DNA of 64,000 nt from Vibrio maritimus (GTDB lineage Bacteria; Pseudomonadota; Gammaproteobacteria; Enterobacterales; Vibrionaceae): the NCBI GenBank assembly GCA_003263775.1, contig JYJJ01000057.1:372001-436000 (forward strand). The letters run 5' to 3'. Positions within the stretch are counted from its first letter, which is position 1. Every line of letters begins with the position of its first letter. This document shows positions 1 to 10,365 of this stretch, one piece after another. The translations under genes and the position numbers were made by a program. Under the pieces are notes generated by a model. The model did no database searches and was not told where the DNA came from. It saw nothing but the letters and a program-made list of their open reading frames with translations.

Positions 1-19
1 TTTACTATTTCTAAGCTCT

Positions 20-2071
20 TTAAGCCGCTTTATTAATTCCGTTAGCTTCTATTAGCTCCGCCAACTTAGCTTTGTCTACGATAACACTTCGAAGATCCTG
101 GTTTCTTTTCGCTTCGTACATGGCAAAGTCAGTATAGATAAGTAGCTGCTTAATACTTAGCTCGCTGCTGTCTGGTAAGAACACGCCTACCGCTGCGTGA
201 AGTTGCAATGTTTCATCTTGGCCACGAAGCTTAAATTCAAAACTTTCGAGTTGTGGTAGTAGTTCAGACAATTTACTTCTACTCAGTGGCGTAATCGCAA
301 CAAACTCATCACCACCAATTCGATAGCTTGTCCCTTTTACCGTTTGGCGAAGTAGTTTGGCGTAGCATCTTAGTACTTGGTCGCCGACCGTGTGACCGTA
401 AGTGTCATTAATTTGTTTGAACCCATTAAGGTCAATATAAATAAGTCCGTTTCCTTTACCTAATGATTGCTTACGAATACGATTCAACGCATAACGATTC
501 TTTAGCTTAGTTAGGGCGTCGTGGTTTGCTCTATGGTTAGTAAGATAACCAAATACGATGGTAACTAAAATAAACAATCCAAGCAGAACATTGATTATAT
601 TCAGGCGCCTTTTATCTAATTCTTTTTTATTTAGCTCCCGCCAGTTTGCAGGTGGTTGATATTTCTGGTGAATCGCTTCTGTATCAACAAAGTCCAAGGT
701 GCGATTGAACAGTTTAGCCAATGTTTCACCACGTTCTGTTTTAGGAAAACCAAAACTAAGATGAGACTGATAAAAAGGTTTAAAGTAATGGTCTTCGGTA
801 ATTTCCGACAGCACTTGCTCATAAAGCAGAGTATTAAGTGTGACGCGGTTAGTGACGGCGTAGTCAATGGTCCCGGCAATTAAACCTCGTACCATGGCTT
901 CGGTGTCTTTGAAATAGACCAATTCTTTGTTTGGTAGCAATCGCCTGGTAATAGTGGCAAAAACATCGTTTTCAACAACACCTACGCGCTCAGCAAAAAG
1001 CTCAGAGATATGCCTGTAGACTTCGTCTTTAAACCCAACACGTTTCGCAATGACTCCATCAATGGAAGCAAAAGGCCGACTGAAGATCATATGCTTTTTG
1101 CGATGCCTGAGATCGGCAATAGGGGTCATGACGTCGTGCTCGGCAAGCATGAGTTTTTGCAGCGATGTTGCCCAGGCCTTGTTGGGCTCGTAGATAAGTT
1201 CACATTGCAAAGAACCGAGACGACAGATTTCGTTAACCAGTTCTACGGCAACGCCTTTTACATCACCATCTTTGGATTGATAGACATAAGGCTTTCTGTG
1301 GTTGAGATGCACCTCTAGAGGGGCCCTAAGGTCTAAGCCAGAAGATTCAATGTCACTTTTTAACTGCTTGATTGCTATGTTGGTGATGTAGCTTTCGATA
1401 TAACTACGTATCTGCTTTTGAACAGAATCTTGTGAGATGATTTGACTGAACTTCGCCAACAAAGGCGCGTTCTCTTGTTTATTGGTAATGATAGAGACAG
1501 GCGGTATTGAGACCCTATCATTAATCAGAGCCGCTTTAAATCCAGCATTTAAAAACCATTCTAGCTGTAAAAATGTGCCAATGTAGCCATCAATATCGCC
1601 GCTGCGCATGCTTTCAAACGCCACTTCATTATCGTTAAAACTCAATACGCGTTTATCTGGGTAGTAGCGTTGGATAATATCGTTAAACGCTGTTCCCATT
1701 GTGGTGCCAATCACAGTCAGTTCGTCAAAGCTTTGCCCGGATTGAGTATACAAATAGGTAGGCTCGATATTGATCGGCTGTGAAAAAATAAATCGTTGAG
1801 AGCGAGCTTTGGTAAAAGTGATATTGGCGACAAAATCGAGCTTGCGATCTTCAACGGCATTGAGTCGTTCAGTAAAGTCTGATGCCGCAACATATTCAAA
1901 GCGAAAGTTGGATTGACTCTCAATGGTCGAAAAAATAAATCTCGCTAAAAAATCGCGTTCGTGGGCAGAGACCTGAAAGGTTTTATTTTCCGAGCTAGCG
2001 GCATGTGCACTTGGAATGGCATTAATGACGACTAGAGCAGTGGAGATAACAATGACAACAAGGTGATGCAT
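20..2071 (-). CDS. Diguanylate cyclase with two periplasmic solute-binding sensor domains
   Basis: Predicted inner-membrane enzyme making cyclic di-GMP in response to a periplasmic ligand. From the ATG at 2071 it is 683 residues: a signal peptide (about 1-24, ending in AHA), two tandem SBP_bac_3-type domains (about 30-480), one membrane span near 490-512, and a C-terminal GGDEF domain with an intact GGDEF motif near residue 588. No RxxD inhibitory site is visible just before that motif, so product inhibition may be weak. The frame stays open upstream to 2212, but the signal peptide and a GAGAG ribosome-binding site favour 2071. The ligand is unknown; such domains usually bind amino acids or similar small molecules. 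It ends just inside the window edge. Confidence 0.88.
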   Translation of the reverse strand: MHHLVVIVISTALVVINAIPSAHAASSENKTFQVSAHERDFLARFIFSTIESQSNFRFEYVAASDFTERLNAVEDRKLDFVANITFTKARSQRFIFSQPINIEPTYLYTQSGQSFDELTVIGTTMGTAFNDIIQRYYPDKRVLSFNDNEVAFESMRSGDIDGYIGTFLQLEWFLNAGFKAALINDRVSIPPVSIITNKQENAPLLAKFSQIISQDSVQKQIRSYIESYITNIAIKQLKSDIESSGLDLRAPLEVHLNHRKPYVYQSKDGDVKGVAVELVNEICRLGSLQCELIYEPNKAWATSLQKLMLAEHDVMTPIADLRHRKKHMIFSRPFASIDGVIAKRVGFKDEVYRHISELFAERVGVVENDVFATITRRLLPNKELVYFKDTEAMVRGLIAGTIDYAVTNRVTLNTLLYEQVLSEITEDHYFKPFYQSHLSFGFPKTERGETLAKLFNRTLDFVDTEAIHQKYQPPANWRELNKKELDKRRLNIINVLLGLFILVTIVFGYLTNHRANHDALTKLKNRYALNRIRKQSLGKGNGLIYIDLNGFKQINDTYGHTVGDQVLRCYAKLLRQTVKGTSYRIGGDEFVAITPLSRSKLSELLPQLESFEFKLRGQDETLQLHAAVGVFLPDSSELSIKQLLIYTDFAMYEAKRNQDLRSVIVDKAKLAELIEANGINKAA

Positions 2072-2244
2072 ACAGCGAACTCTCAACTCCAGTGACTCCT
2101 TCCATGGCATTATTGGGTAGAGGTAAGTCACCATTCTAGCTGCTGTATGCCATATTGCAATGTTAACCAACTGAAAACAAAATAGAAGTCGATAAATGGT
2201 ATTGAAACGCAACGATATGTAGAGTTGAGTCTAATTTTTGCGGC

Positions 2245-2270
2245 AAAAAGGCGACGTTAAACGTCGCCTT
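2245..2270 (-). terminator. Rho-independent terminator after emrD
   Basis: The stem AAGGCGACGT/ACGTCGCCTT with a three-base loop lies 27 bases past the emrD stop codon. On the minus strand it is followed by a run of T, as expected for an intrinsic terminator. Confidence 0.75.
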
Positions 2271-2296
2271 GTGAGGTAATTCTGTCAATGAATGTT

Positions 2297-3505
2297 TTAG
2301 ACCATGACAGCATCATTGCTATTATCATGACCTCTATCACGATTGGCAATATGAAGCCCCCACATTGCTAATAGCGCCATGATAAGCATTATTACCCCGA
2401 GCGGAAGTTGACTGCTAGCAGGGATAACCGATGCTCCAAGAGTGGCAAGTCCAGCTCCAAGGTTTTGCATGCCGCCCAATACCGCACCACCTGTACCAGC
2501 ATGATTCGGGAAGGGTGTTAATGCGCCCGTGGTTGCCGCTGGAAATAAGACACCAGCACCAAGAAAATAGACTGTGGATCCAAACGTTAGTGTCCAAGCG
2601 TCGGTTGCATCTTGTAAACCTGGCAGTAATACCACCACAGAGCCAAGTACAATAGCAGCCAAGCCAAATTTGAATGCCGCTTGTGTACCGTAACGTTTAG
2701 CCAGCATGGATGAGAAACCAGCGCCCAACAAATAGCCTGGGATTGGCATCACAAATAATATGCTTACAGTCAACGCCGATAGTTTAAGTACACCACCAAA
2801 CAATACGCCAGCTGCCGCTTCGAATACTGCAACACCGGCGAAGGTTGCTACAAGGCAAATCACATAACCTTGAAAGCGGCGATCTGATAGCACAAATCGA
2901 TAGTTGTCCATTGCTGAGCTTTTGCTTCTGCGCTCTTGCGGTAGTGTCTCCATCAGCTTCGATGCCATTACAATCACTACAGCAACGGCAAACAAAGTTA
3001 AGAACAGGTAGCTTGAACGCCAACCCAGTGTTTCGGTAAACACGCCACCAAGCACAGGTGCAAGCAGTGGTGAAAAAATCACACACATACTAATGATGCT
3101 GTTTGCACGGTGCAGTTCTTCTCCTGAGAAACAGTCACGAGAGAGTGTTCGAGACATTGCTCCGCCACTACCGATACCAGCGCCTTGAATGAAGCTGCCC
3201 AGCAAAAATAGCTCGAATGAATGGGCGAACAGACTAATAACAGCACCGACAAGGTAGATAGCCAATCCAACTAGTATGATAGGTTTACGACCTAATTTAT
3301 CTGATAGAGGGCCATATACGAACTGGGATAAACCGTAAGGGATCAAATAACACGCCATTACAGCTTGTAGCATGGCAGGGTTAACGCGAAACTCTTGCGC
3401 CATTTGCCCAATGGATGGCACATACATAGTTTGAGTCATTTGACCTACAGCGGTCAGAATAGCGATCAAAAAGGTCAGCTTTGCTAATGGAAATTTGGAT
3501 GACAT
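2297..3505 (-). CDS. emrD: Multidrug efflux MFS transporter, EmrD-like
   Basis: Proton-driven drug exporter of the Bcr/CflA branch of the major facilitator superfamily, 402 residues with 12 predicted membrane helices. The N-terminal part (AVGQMTQTMYVPSI, then YGPLSDKLGRKP as the loop 2-3 signature, then ARTL-like SRTLSRD) closely follows remembered E. coli EmrD (394 residues), as does the stretch around VSILFVMPIP. It is a single gene, with a terminator downstream and its own upstream region. Its substrates cannot be read from the sequence. Confidence 0.9.
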   Translation of the reverse strand: MSSKFPLAKLTFLIAILTAVGQMTQTMYVPSIGQMAQEFRVNPAMLQAVMACYLIPYGLSQFVYGPLSDKLGRKPIILVGLAIYLVGAVISLFAHSFELFLLGSFIQGAGIGSGGAMSRTLSRDCFSGEELHRANSIISMCVIFSPLLAPVLGGVFTETLGWRSSYLFLTLFAVAVVIVMASKLMETLPQERRSKSSAMDNYRFVLSDRRFQGYVICLVATFAGVAVFEAAAGVLFGGVLKLSALTVSILFVMPIPGYLLGAGFSSMLAKRYGTQAAFKFGLAAIVLGSVVVLLPGLQDATDAWTLTFGSTVYFLGAGVLFPAATTGALTPFPNHAGTGGAVLGGMQNLGAGLATLGASVIPASSQLPLGVIMLIMALLAMWGLHIANRDRGHDNSNDAVMV

Positions 3506-3659
3506 TTCTCAAATATCTCGTAAACAATAGGGAGTAATGAAACCTGCCTAGGATTTGCCCTGTCAGTGTTAGGGCGCAGATATTAGTGTCAGTTTGGGCT
3601 TTCATCAATAACAAAGTGTGATGTTAATCACGATAAATATTTTGGTTATTGATTAGAAA

Positions 3660-3692
3660 AAATAATGCGAGTATCCAGGGCTAGATACTCGC
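3660..3692 (-). terminator. Rho-independent terminator after the mscS-type gene
   Basis: The stem GCGAGTATC/GATACTCGC with an eight-base loop (3667-3692) sits eight bases beyond the stop of the channel gene. On the minus strand it is followed by ATTATTTTTTC. Confidence 0.75.
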
Positions 3693-3699
3693 GGTTTAG

Positions 3700-5367
3700 T
3701 TACTTCGCTGCGGCCTGAGCAACAGTCAATAAGTCGGCTTCTGAAGTTGCAGCATGTTGATACACGTGCACATCACGCTGTGGGAATGGAATGCTGATAC
3801 CATGGCTATCAAGCTGTTTCTTAACTTCTTCTGTCACGTTCCAATAAACGTCCCAATAGTCCTCTGTTTTCACCCACGGCCTTACGATGAAATCCACAGA
3901 ACTCTCGTTTAAGGTATGAACATAGATCATCGGCTCTGGTGATTTAAGCACTTTTGGGTGCGCCGCAAGAATGTCAGAAAATACCTGTTTTGCCTTGTCT
4001 ATGTCATCGCCATAACCAATACCAAACGTCATGTCTACACGTCGCGTTTTCTCAGCCGTAATGTTGTTAATGGTGTCACCCCAGATCTTGTTGTTTGGGA
4101 TCACCAAACGCTGGTTATCAACGGTTCTTATCGTGGTAGAAACCAGACTCATATGACTCACTGTGCCTGAAATCCCCGCCACTTTAACAAGGTCACCCAC
4201 ATCAAAAGGACGATAGATAAGAATCATCATGCCTGATGCAAAGTTAGATAATGTATCTTGTAGAGCAAAACCAATGATCACACCTGCGACACCGAAACCC
4301 GTCAGTAGTGGGCCGAGCTCTATCCCTAACTGTGATAATGCGATAAGCAGACCAAGGGCTGTGACACCTTTTTGAGCCATCGAGACAAAAAAGTCCTGCA
4401 TCAATACGCTGAATTTCATGGTCGAGTGGCTAACACTTTTACGTACGGCTTTACCAACAATTTTTGCGAATGAGCGTGATAGCCAAAGGATGATACCAAA
4501 GACAAAGATCTTCACGATAAGAGACGGTGTGTGTTCCATCGCCCAATCTTTGAAAGCGCCTAACCATTCCGTAAGCAGCCCCATCATCACGCTGACATCA
4601 AGAACATCCGTGCTAATATCTCCGGTTATCGTAAACAGTAGCTGTTTGTAATTTGTCGTATCGACACCATATTGCTCAAGTAAGGTAATACTCGACTCAA
4701 GGCTTAATATAAGTAGGTTGATTTGGCCTGTAATTCGAATCGCATCTTTCTGAAGTGATGCTTTTTCTTCTTCTGGAAGATAAGCCAGCCTGTCATTGAC
4801 ATCACTTAACTGACTGTCTAGATACAGAACAGAATTATAGAGAAAATCCGCGCGCTTCTTTAAATCACGCTCAAGAGTGCTGCGTGCTTCAGTGGTATCG
4901 ATACCTAAGTCCGCTGCCCATTTCAGAGTCGTAGATAGATCCGAATAGTATTCATCCATTGTTGTGATGCGTTTTTGCATCGCGAACTGAACTTCGTCTT
5001 TAGCTGCATCTATGGCCTTTTTTGACTCTTTCGAGAGTCGCTTTAGGTCTTGTTCATTTACGGCAAGAAGGTTTTGCATCAACGTGAGCTGGCTAGCGAC
5101 AACTTGTTTATTCGTTTCCGCATCTTTGCTGTTCACTAAGCGCTCGGACAATGATTGTCGAAGTGTATCGTTCTTGCGATCGATGATGCTCTCTTCAAAG
5201 CGATTGAGCTCAGCTGAGGTGCTTAGACGTTCAACGTCCTGGATAAGCGCTTCAGATTGTGACAATAAAGTTTGGTTGGTTGACGATACGCTATCCGAAG
5301 CCAAAGTTGTAAGGGGAAGGGCAGTTCCAATTGCCAACGCTAAAACAAGAGTTAGTTTGCTTTTCAT
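3700..5367 (-). CDS. MscS-family mechanosensitive channel with long periplasmic coiled-coil domain
   Basis: Predicted inner-membrane channel releasing solutes on hypo-osmotic shock. From the ATG at 5367 (GAGAG upstream, followed by a signal peptide ending TTLA) it is 555 residues. A long, charged, helical extracytoplasmic region (about 25-280) precedes membrane helices and the MscS pore/beta domain; the pore helix FGVAGVIIGFALQDTLSN lies near residue 370, followed by YRPFDVGD. That is much longer than E. coli MscS (286 residues). A full-length paralogue of the same architecture lies at 39789-41490. An upstream in-frame ATG at 5418 would put extra residues before the signal peptide and is less likely. 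Confidence 0.88.
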   Translation of the reverse strand: MKSKLTLVLALAIGTALPLTTLASDSVSSTNQTLLSQSEALIQDVERLSTSAELNRFEESIIDRKNDTLRQSLSERLVNSKDAETNKQVVASQLTLMQNLLAVNEQDLKRLSKESKKAIDAAKDEVQFAMQKRITTMDEYYSDLSTTLKWAADLGIDTTEARSTLERDLKKRADFLYNSVLYLDSQLSDVNDRLAYLPEEEKASLQKDAIRITGQINLLILSLESSITLLEQYGVDTTNYKQLLFTITGDISTDVLDVSVMMGLLTEWLGAFKDWAMEHTPSLIVKIFVFGIILWLSRSFAKIVGKAVRKSVSHSTMKFSVLMQDFFVSMAQKGVTALGLLIALSQLGIELGPLLTGFGVAGVIIGFALQDTLSNFASGMMILIYRPFDVGDLVKVAGISGTVSHMSLVSTTIRTVDNQRLVIPNNKIWGDTINNITAEKTRRVDMTFGIGYGDDIDKAKQVFSDILAAHPKVLKSPEPMIYVHTLNESSVDFIVRPWVKTEDYWDVYWNVTEEVKKQLDSHGISIPFPQRDVHVYQHAATSEADLLTVAQAAAK

Positions 5368-5399
5368 TCGCTCTCTCAGAAATTGGGTTGGTTTCAGAT

Positions 5400-5564
5400 T
5401 TATCGCTGGGCGATCCATAGGTAAGTTCTTCGGGCAATCCAGTAACCGGCTTTAGCCACGGCTTTGATTACTGTATAGCTAAAGTTGGCGATGGAAGTGA
5501 TCAAGTCACCCGTGCCCACCATAAGTTTGTATGCGTCGGTATGTTGAAAATCTCTATAAGTCAT
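5400..5564 (-). CDS. Small hypothetical protein upstream of the channel gene
   Basis: Short reading frame of 54 residues starting at the ATG at 5564 and ending 32 bases before the channel start. It has a polar N-terminus (MTYRDFQHTDAYKLM) and a basic, aromatic, amphipathic C-terminal half (AKAGYWIARRTYLWIAQR), a style seen in small membrane-associated proteins such as those with DUF1127. I cannot assign a family. The ribosome-binding site is weak (AGAGC). The frame also extends upstream to 5639. The spacing suggests cotranscription with the channel gene. It may not be a real gene. Confidence 0.45.
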   Translation of the reverse strand: MTYRDFQHTDAYKLMVGTGDLITSIANFSYTVIKAVAKAGYWIARRTYLWIAQR

Positions 5565-5772
5565 TTTGTTTGCTCTATGTTGTCTGCTCTGCGTTGTCTG
5601 GAGCACATAGTAGCGAGATATATTTTGTAAAGTTGCCATTTTGTGCCACAGGCGTTGAAAAGGCGAAGAGACTACTTGAGCTGTGTATGGTGAGCGATAG
5701 CGTGCGCGATAAAGCAGGTATTTAGTTACTTAATATCAGAGTAACAAGATGTAACTAGGTGATGCCGAGTAC

Positions 5773-5800
5773 CAAAAAAAGCCGACGTTTCGTCGGCTTT
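5773..5800 (-). terminator. Rho-independent terminator after the HPF-like gene
   Basis: The hairpin AAGCCGACG/CGTCGGCTT (5779-5800) is followed on the minus strand by seven T residues. It lies 50 bases past the HPF-like stop codon. Confidence 0.8.
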
Positions 5801-5849
5801 GGAATCTTGGTTAGGCATAAACCACGTCAGTGATATCGTGGTAAGTGTG

Positions 5850-6146
5850 TTAAGAGTGGATGTCCGCTTTTAGCTGGCCTTTGCGAGTTCGAAGCCCTGC
5901 TTCTAGTTTCTTTAACGATGCCGCGATTGCGGGGTACATGATGTCGTGAGTAGCTTTGGCTGAGACCCTTACGCCTTCGTAGTTGGTGAATATTTCCACC
6001 TCATGTTGGTCATGCTCTTTTCTAATGATGATGTCGCTACTAATGAGCTGCGGGAAGTGAGCCGCAATTTTTTCGAACTTGCTTTCTATCTCTTCTCTTG
6101 AGTCGTCGCCGATCGATACGTGATGGGTCTGAATGTTTATTTTCAT
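5850..6146 (-). CDS. Short HPF/RaiA-family ribosome hibernation factor
   Basis: A 98-residue protein of the ribosome hibernation promoting factor/RaiA family, which binds the decoding region of the 30S subunit to silence ribosomes under stress. The start at 6146 has a strong GGAGAGG ribosome-binding site. It begins MKINIQTHHVSIGDDSREEI, as the family does, and keeps the basic C-terminal helix (SLKKLEAGLRTRKGQ). It matches neither the Hpf encoded next to rpoN nor RaiA/YfiA closely as I remember them, so it looks like a third, divergent paralogue. It stands alone, with its own terminator. Confidence 0.85.
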   Translation of the reverse strand: MKINIQTHHVSIGDDSREEIESKFEKIAAHFPQLISSDIIIRKEHDQHEVEIFTNYEGVRVSAKATHDIMYPAIAASLKKLEAGLRTRKGQLKADIHS

Positions 6147-6240
6147 TAATTGCACCTCTCCTTTCACTACGTATTTTAAACCTAGCAAAGGAGAGGGCGT
6201 TTGACAAAGCCGTTACCGTTACCACTTTAAGTGCAATGGT

Positions 6241-7561
6241 CTACTGAGCTAATGTTTTCTCTAGCTGCTTAACCGAATAATTGTATGTAAACCAAGCGCT
6301 TACTCCAGCTAGGATGTTACCAATTAGCGCACCATAAAAGAGCCCTTGAATTCCCCCAAATTGTGCACCGAGCCACAAACAAGGCAAGAAAAATGCGAAT
6401 AGTCGAAGGGTCGAAATGGTTAGGGCTGTTTTAGCTTTACCCAGAGCATTTGAGATAGACACCATAAGCATACATACGCCAAGTGGCCCTAAACTGAATG
6501 GCACTAAAATCAGATGGTAATTCAAGATTTGGAATACATTGTCTTCACTGGTCATAAGTGAGGAAAGTTGAGTGGCGAATAGCCAAGTAATAACGGCGAC
6601 TAACAATTGAAATCCTAAAATGTAGCCAACCGCGATGTTAACCAGCTTTTTGATGTCCTCGATATTTTTTGCGCCAAGCAGTTTGCCCACCATAGGCGGC
6701 ATCGACATGGTTAAGGCAAGCACAGTTACAATGGCAAAAAACTCGTAGCGTGAGCCTAGCGCCCAAGCGCAACTGCAGCAGTGCCGAAAGTCGCGAGCAG
6801 CTTTGTTGCCAGCATAGAAGATAGCGGTGGTAGTAATTGACTGACCATGGCTGGCGCATGATTTTCCAAATTGAGCGTAAACTCTCGCCGATATCCACGT
6901 TGGACCAATTAAATGACGCCCAGTTTTTTGACACTACTTTCGGCGCTACGACTGCAATGCCAATACCAAAGGCAACAATAGTTGCAATGGCAGCGCCGTT
7001 GATGCCCATGTCAAAAGTAAAAATAAACAAAGGGTCAAGGGCAAGGTTGATAATGCTGGTAATGACCATCATCATTCCCGGCAGCACAGTATTGCCATTG
7101 GCACGGCAGACGCTGTAATAAAAGTAGAGTACTGCACCCACCCATGAGCTCAATAGCCAATAAGGCCAATAGCTATCAATGACTGGATAAACACTTTCAG
7201 GGGCGCTTAACATGGCAAGAATTGGGTGGCGAATAAACCAGATCAGCACGCCAATGATTGCCACGCCAGCACTACCAAACACCAATATCAACCCACCTAA
7301 CTGCTTTGCGTATTCATCATTGTTAGCGCCAAGTGCTCTGGAAATGATGGCTGTCGTTGCAATGCCAAGGCCCACCTGTATACCAATGATCACCATTTGC
7401 ATCGGCAGGGTAAAGCCTTGTGCCGCGAGTGGCAGCACACCTAGCTGGCCAATAAATGCACTGTCTACCAGTTGAAAACTCATGAGTGATAGGACACCTA
7501 GCACCATAGGTAATGTCATATTAAACAGTTGCTTAGCTAGCTGTTTTGAATCTTTATCCAC
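6241..7561 (-). CDS. MATE-family multidrug efflux transporter (two frameshifts)
   Basis: Sodium- or proton-coupled exporter of the multidrug and toxic compound extrusion family, with about 440 residues and 12 predicted helices once repaired. The N-terminal 240 residues (LPMVLGVLSLMSFQLVDSAF, then GANNDEYAKQLGG) and the C-terminal 160 residues lie in different frames. One missing base at about 6853 (GGG read as GG) and one at about 6768 restore a continuous frame running through MRPAMVSQLLPP and ALGSRYEFFAIVT. The total span plus two bases is a multiple of three, which supports this. Both fit the homopolymer error seen across the window, so the gene is probably intact. Substrate unknown. Confidence 0.82.
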
Positions 7562-7609
7562 GTTGTTCTCTTTGTATTGTTTCTAATGCTGCGAGTAAAG
7601 GTTAGGGCA

Positions 7610-7643
7610 AATAAAACAATAAAGACGGGCAATGTGCCCGTCC
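7610..7643 (-). terminator. Rho-independent terminator after the kef-type gene
   Basis: The stem GACGGGCA/TGCCCGTC (7624-7642) is followed on the minus strand by TTTATTGTTTTATT. It lies 25 bases beyond the antiporter stop codon. Confidence 0.75.
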
Positions 7644-7667
7644 TTGTATTGACCAGACCTTTAACTA

Positions 7668-9580
7668 CTACTCTTCAAACTTGTCGGCGTAGCCTTTTGG
7701 AGGTGGTGTCCAGCCACGCTCGCGAGAGTGTTTGTCGTTGCGATCAATTTGCATCGCGTCCTTAATAAAGCCCTCTAGTTCTATAAACAGATCACGGTAG
7801 TTATTATCAAAGCGCTCACCCTCAGCGCCACCTTTCCACCCCTCGTAGAGACGGTCTGATTGTTTATCTTCAATGACTTTGTACGTGGTTTTTTGTTGTT
7901 CCACGAAGAAAGGATGGAAGTCTAGACAATTCATTGCCTTAGCACCAAGTTCTAGTGCTGAGTGGTAGGTTTCTGATTCAATGTAGTCCGCACCAGCTTG
8001 TCTGAGCTGGTAGCCATGTCCACGGTCGAACGCTCTTGCGAGAATTTTCACGTGAGGGTACGTATGTTTAACATACTTTACAAGCTCAATACTGGCTTCT
8101 TGATTGTCAATGGCGACGACGAGCAGTTTTACTTCCTCGATCCCTGCGGTATGAAGAATGTCAGGTTTGGAAGCATCACCAAAGAAGGCTTTGGTACCAA
8201 TTTGGCGCATGTTATCAACTTGGTCAGCTCGAACATCCAATGCCACCGTACGAACATGATTGGCAACGAGCAGTCGGTTAACAATTTGTCCAAAGCGTCC
8301 CATACCCGCGATTAGCACGCTACCACGTTCGTCAACAGTGTCTGCTTCTCTATCGTTGCTCTGTTTCTCGTAGCGGGGAAGGATAACTTTATCAAATAGT
8401 ATAAATAGGCCAGGTGTTAGGAACATCGATAGCGCGACGACCAGAGAAAGCGTTTGTGCAATATCATTCGGCAGTACATGATTTTGAACCGAGAAGCTTA
8501 GTAGCACAAAACCAAACTCACCCGCTTGTGCCAAGCTTAACGTAAACAACCAGCGAGCACTGTTTTGTATTTTGAAGATCATGGCCAAGATGTAGAGGAC
8601 TGCTGCTTTCAACAGCATAACACCGAGAGTTAACCCAATGATAACAAAGAAGTCATTGAACAAGATTTCAAAGTTGATGCCGGCACCTACAGTGATGAAG
8701 AAAAGTCCTAACAACAAGCCTTTAAATGGGTCGATATTAGACTCAAGCTCGTGTCTGAACTCACTGTTTGCCAGAACAACACCTGCAAGGAACGTACCCA
8801 GAGCAGGAGACAGACCCACTAAGCTCATTAATGCGGCGATCCCTATTACCAACATTAGCGCCGTAGCAGTAAAGATTTCTCTAAGGCCAGAAGATGCAAC
8901 AAAGCGAAATAGAGGACGGCTTAGGAAATGTCCGCCAACCACAACCACGGCGATAGAGGCAGTAATCACTAGGCCATAGGCCCAACCTGGTAAGCCTGCG
9001 ACCAAACTTATCTGCTCATGATGTTCTGCGGCTTGGTCAACAGCATTTTGGGCTTGCTCAACCAACTCAGGAATCGCTAAAAGCGGTATGAAGGCAAGCA
9101 TTGGAATGACGGCAATGTCTTGGAATAGCAACACAGAAAAGGAGCTTTGGCCACCTTCAGTTTTTGCTAAGCCCTTCTCATGGAAGGTTTGCAGCACGAT
9201 AGCGGTAGAAGAGAGCGCGAAAATAAGGCCGATAGTTAACGAAATGCTCCATGTTTGTCCGAGCGCTAATGCTATAGCCATGACAGCTGCAGCTGTGCCA
9301 CCTACCTGAATCCCCCTAGGCCAATAAGCTTGTGTCGCATCCCCCAAAGCATTTTGGGCTCGAGCTCTAAGCCAACCAAAAATAGCATCATCACGACACC
9401 AAATTCAGCAAAGTGTTGAATGGCGGTTGTTTCTTCACCAACCAGTCCGATGATTGGTCCGATGACAACGCCTGCAATCAAGTAGCCGAGAACAGAGCCT
9501 AGGCCAAGTCGTTTAGCGATAGGTACGGCGATGACGGCGGCAATCAAATAGACGAATGCTTGTAAAAAATACTCGGTCAT
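7668..9580 (-). CDS. Kef-type CPA2 potassium/proton antiporter with RCK domain (one frameshift)
   Basis: Potassium-efflux antiporter of the CPA2 family, about 637 residues after repair. A membrane domain of 12-13 helices (1 to about 390) is followed by a cytoplasmic RCK/TrkA-N nucleotide-binding domain with GMGRFG near residue 427, then an acidic and basic tail. The first 92 residues are in another frame; one missing base in the C5 run at 9312-9316 (six expected) joins them as LIGLGGIQVGGTAA. The start overlaps the stop of the KefF/KefG-like gene by four bases (ATGA), the arrangement of E. coli kefG-kefB and kefF-kefC, so the two products probably form one glutathione-regulated efflux unit. 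I cannot separate KefB from KefC. Confidence 0.85.
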
Positions 9581-10215
9581 GATGTTCCCTCATCAGATTC
9601 AACAGATTGCTCTTGAGGCCAATAGTGATTGAGTTTTTCCATTGGCATGGCGTGTTGGGTATCGAATTTATCTTCGACGAGCAGGGTGAGTAACTCACGC
9701 CAGCGTTCCCGATGTTCTGGTATGCGTCGCTCTTCTTGTGCCGTACGAGAGCCAAACAGGCAAAATGGAGGAAGGTAGGTCATGCCTGTCAATGTTGCAG
9801 TCTGCTCTAGTGGCTGTAGTAACTCTCTGATTGTGAAATGGTTGTAACCATCAGTTTGATACGCTTCCGCTTTACCGCCAGCAGAGATAGCACAGAAGAA
9901 AGTCTTTCCATGCAGGGCAGTGCCGTCTTGACCGTAAGCAAATCCATATTCTAGGACTAAGTCTTGCCATTCTTTCAGAATAGAGGGCGTTGAATACCAA
10001 TAGAGAGGAAATTGGAAGATGATGACGTCATGATCAATAAGGCGCTGTTGCTCTTTATCAATATTGATGTTGTACGTGGGGTACTCGTAATAAAGATCCA
10101 CCGCGGTCACGCCCTTGACGGATGTGGCGTCTCGAAACATGGGAGCGTTGACTTCAGATCGGCGCTGTGAAGGGTGAGCGTAAAGCACAAGAACTTTTTT
10201 GTTATTTTCGGGCAT
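9577..10215 (-). CDS. KefF/KefG-type ancillary flavodoxin-fold quinone reductase
   Basis: A 212-residue NAD(P)H dehydrogenase (quinone)-family protein with a flavodoxin-like fold. It begins with the typical first strand VLVLYAHPSQRRSEVN, and the flavin-contact region is FQFPLYWYSTPSILKEWQD. In E. coli such proteins (KefF, KefG) sit on the cytoplasmic side of Kef antiporters and are needed for full activity. The four-base overlap with the downstream antiporter gene strongly supports that role. An acidic C-terminal tail of about 25 residues is extra. Confidence 0.87.
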   Translation of the reverse strand: MPENNKKVLVLYAHPSQRRSEVNAPMFRDATSVKGVTAVDLYYEYPTYNINIDKEQQRLIDHDVIIFQFPLYWYSTPSILKEWQDLVLEYGFAYGQDGTALHGKTFFCAISAGGKAEAYQTDGYNHFTIRELLQPLEQTATLTGMTYLPPFCLFGSRTAQEERRIPEHRERWRELLTLLVEDKFDTQHAMPMEKLNHYWPQEQSVESDEGTS

Positions 10216-10365
10216 AATAGCTTCCGCTTTGCGTTTTCTATGAGTCTTAATATTTAGTACACAACAAGCTATTTTTCAATTGGTTACCATCTAGTGACCA
10301 CGGTAATACTTTTACCTATCAATGGCTGGATGTTTTCATGACAGTTTAGGTGATAAGGAGTTGTT

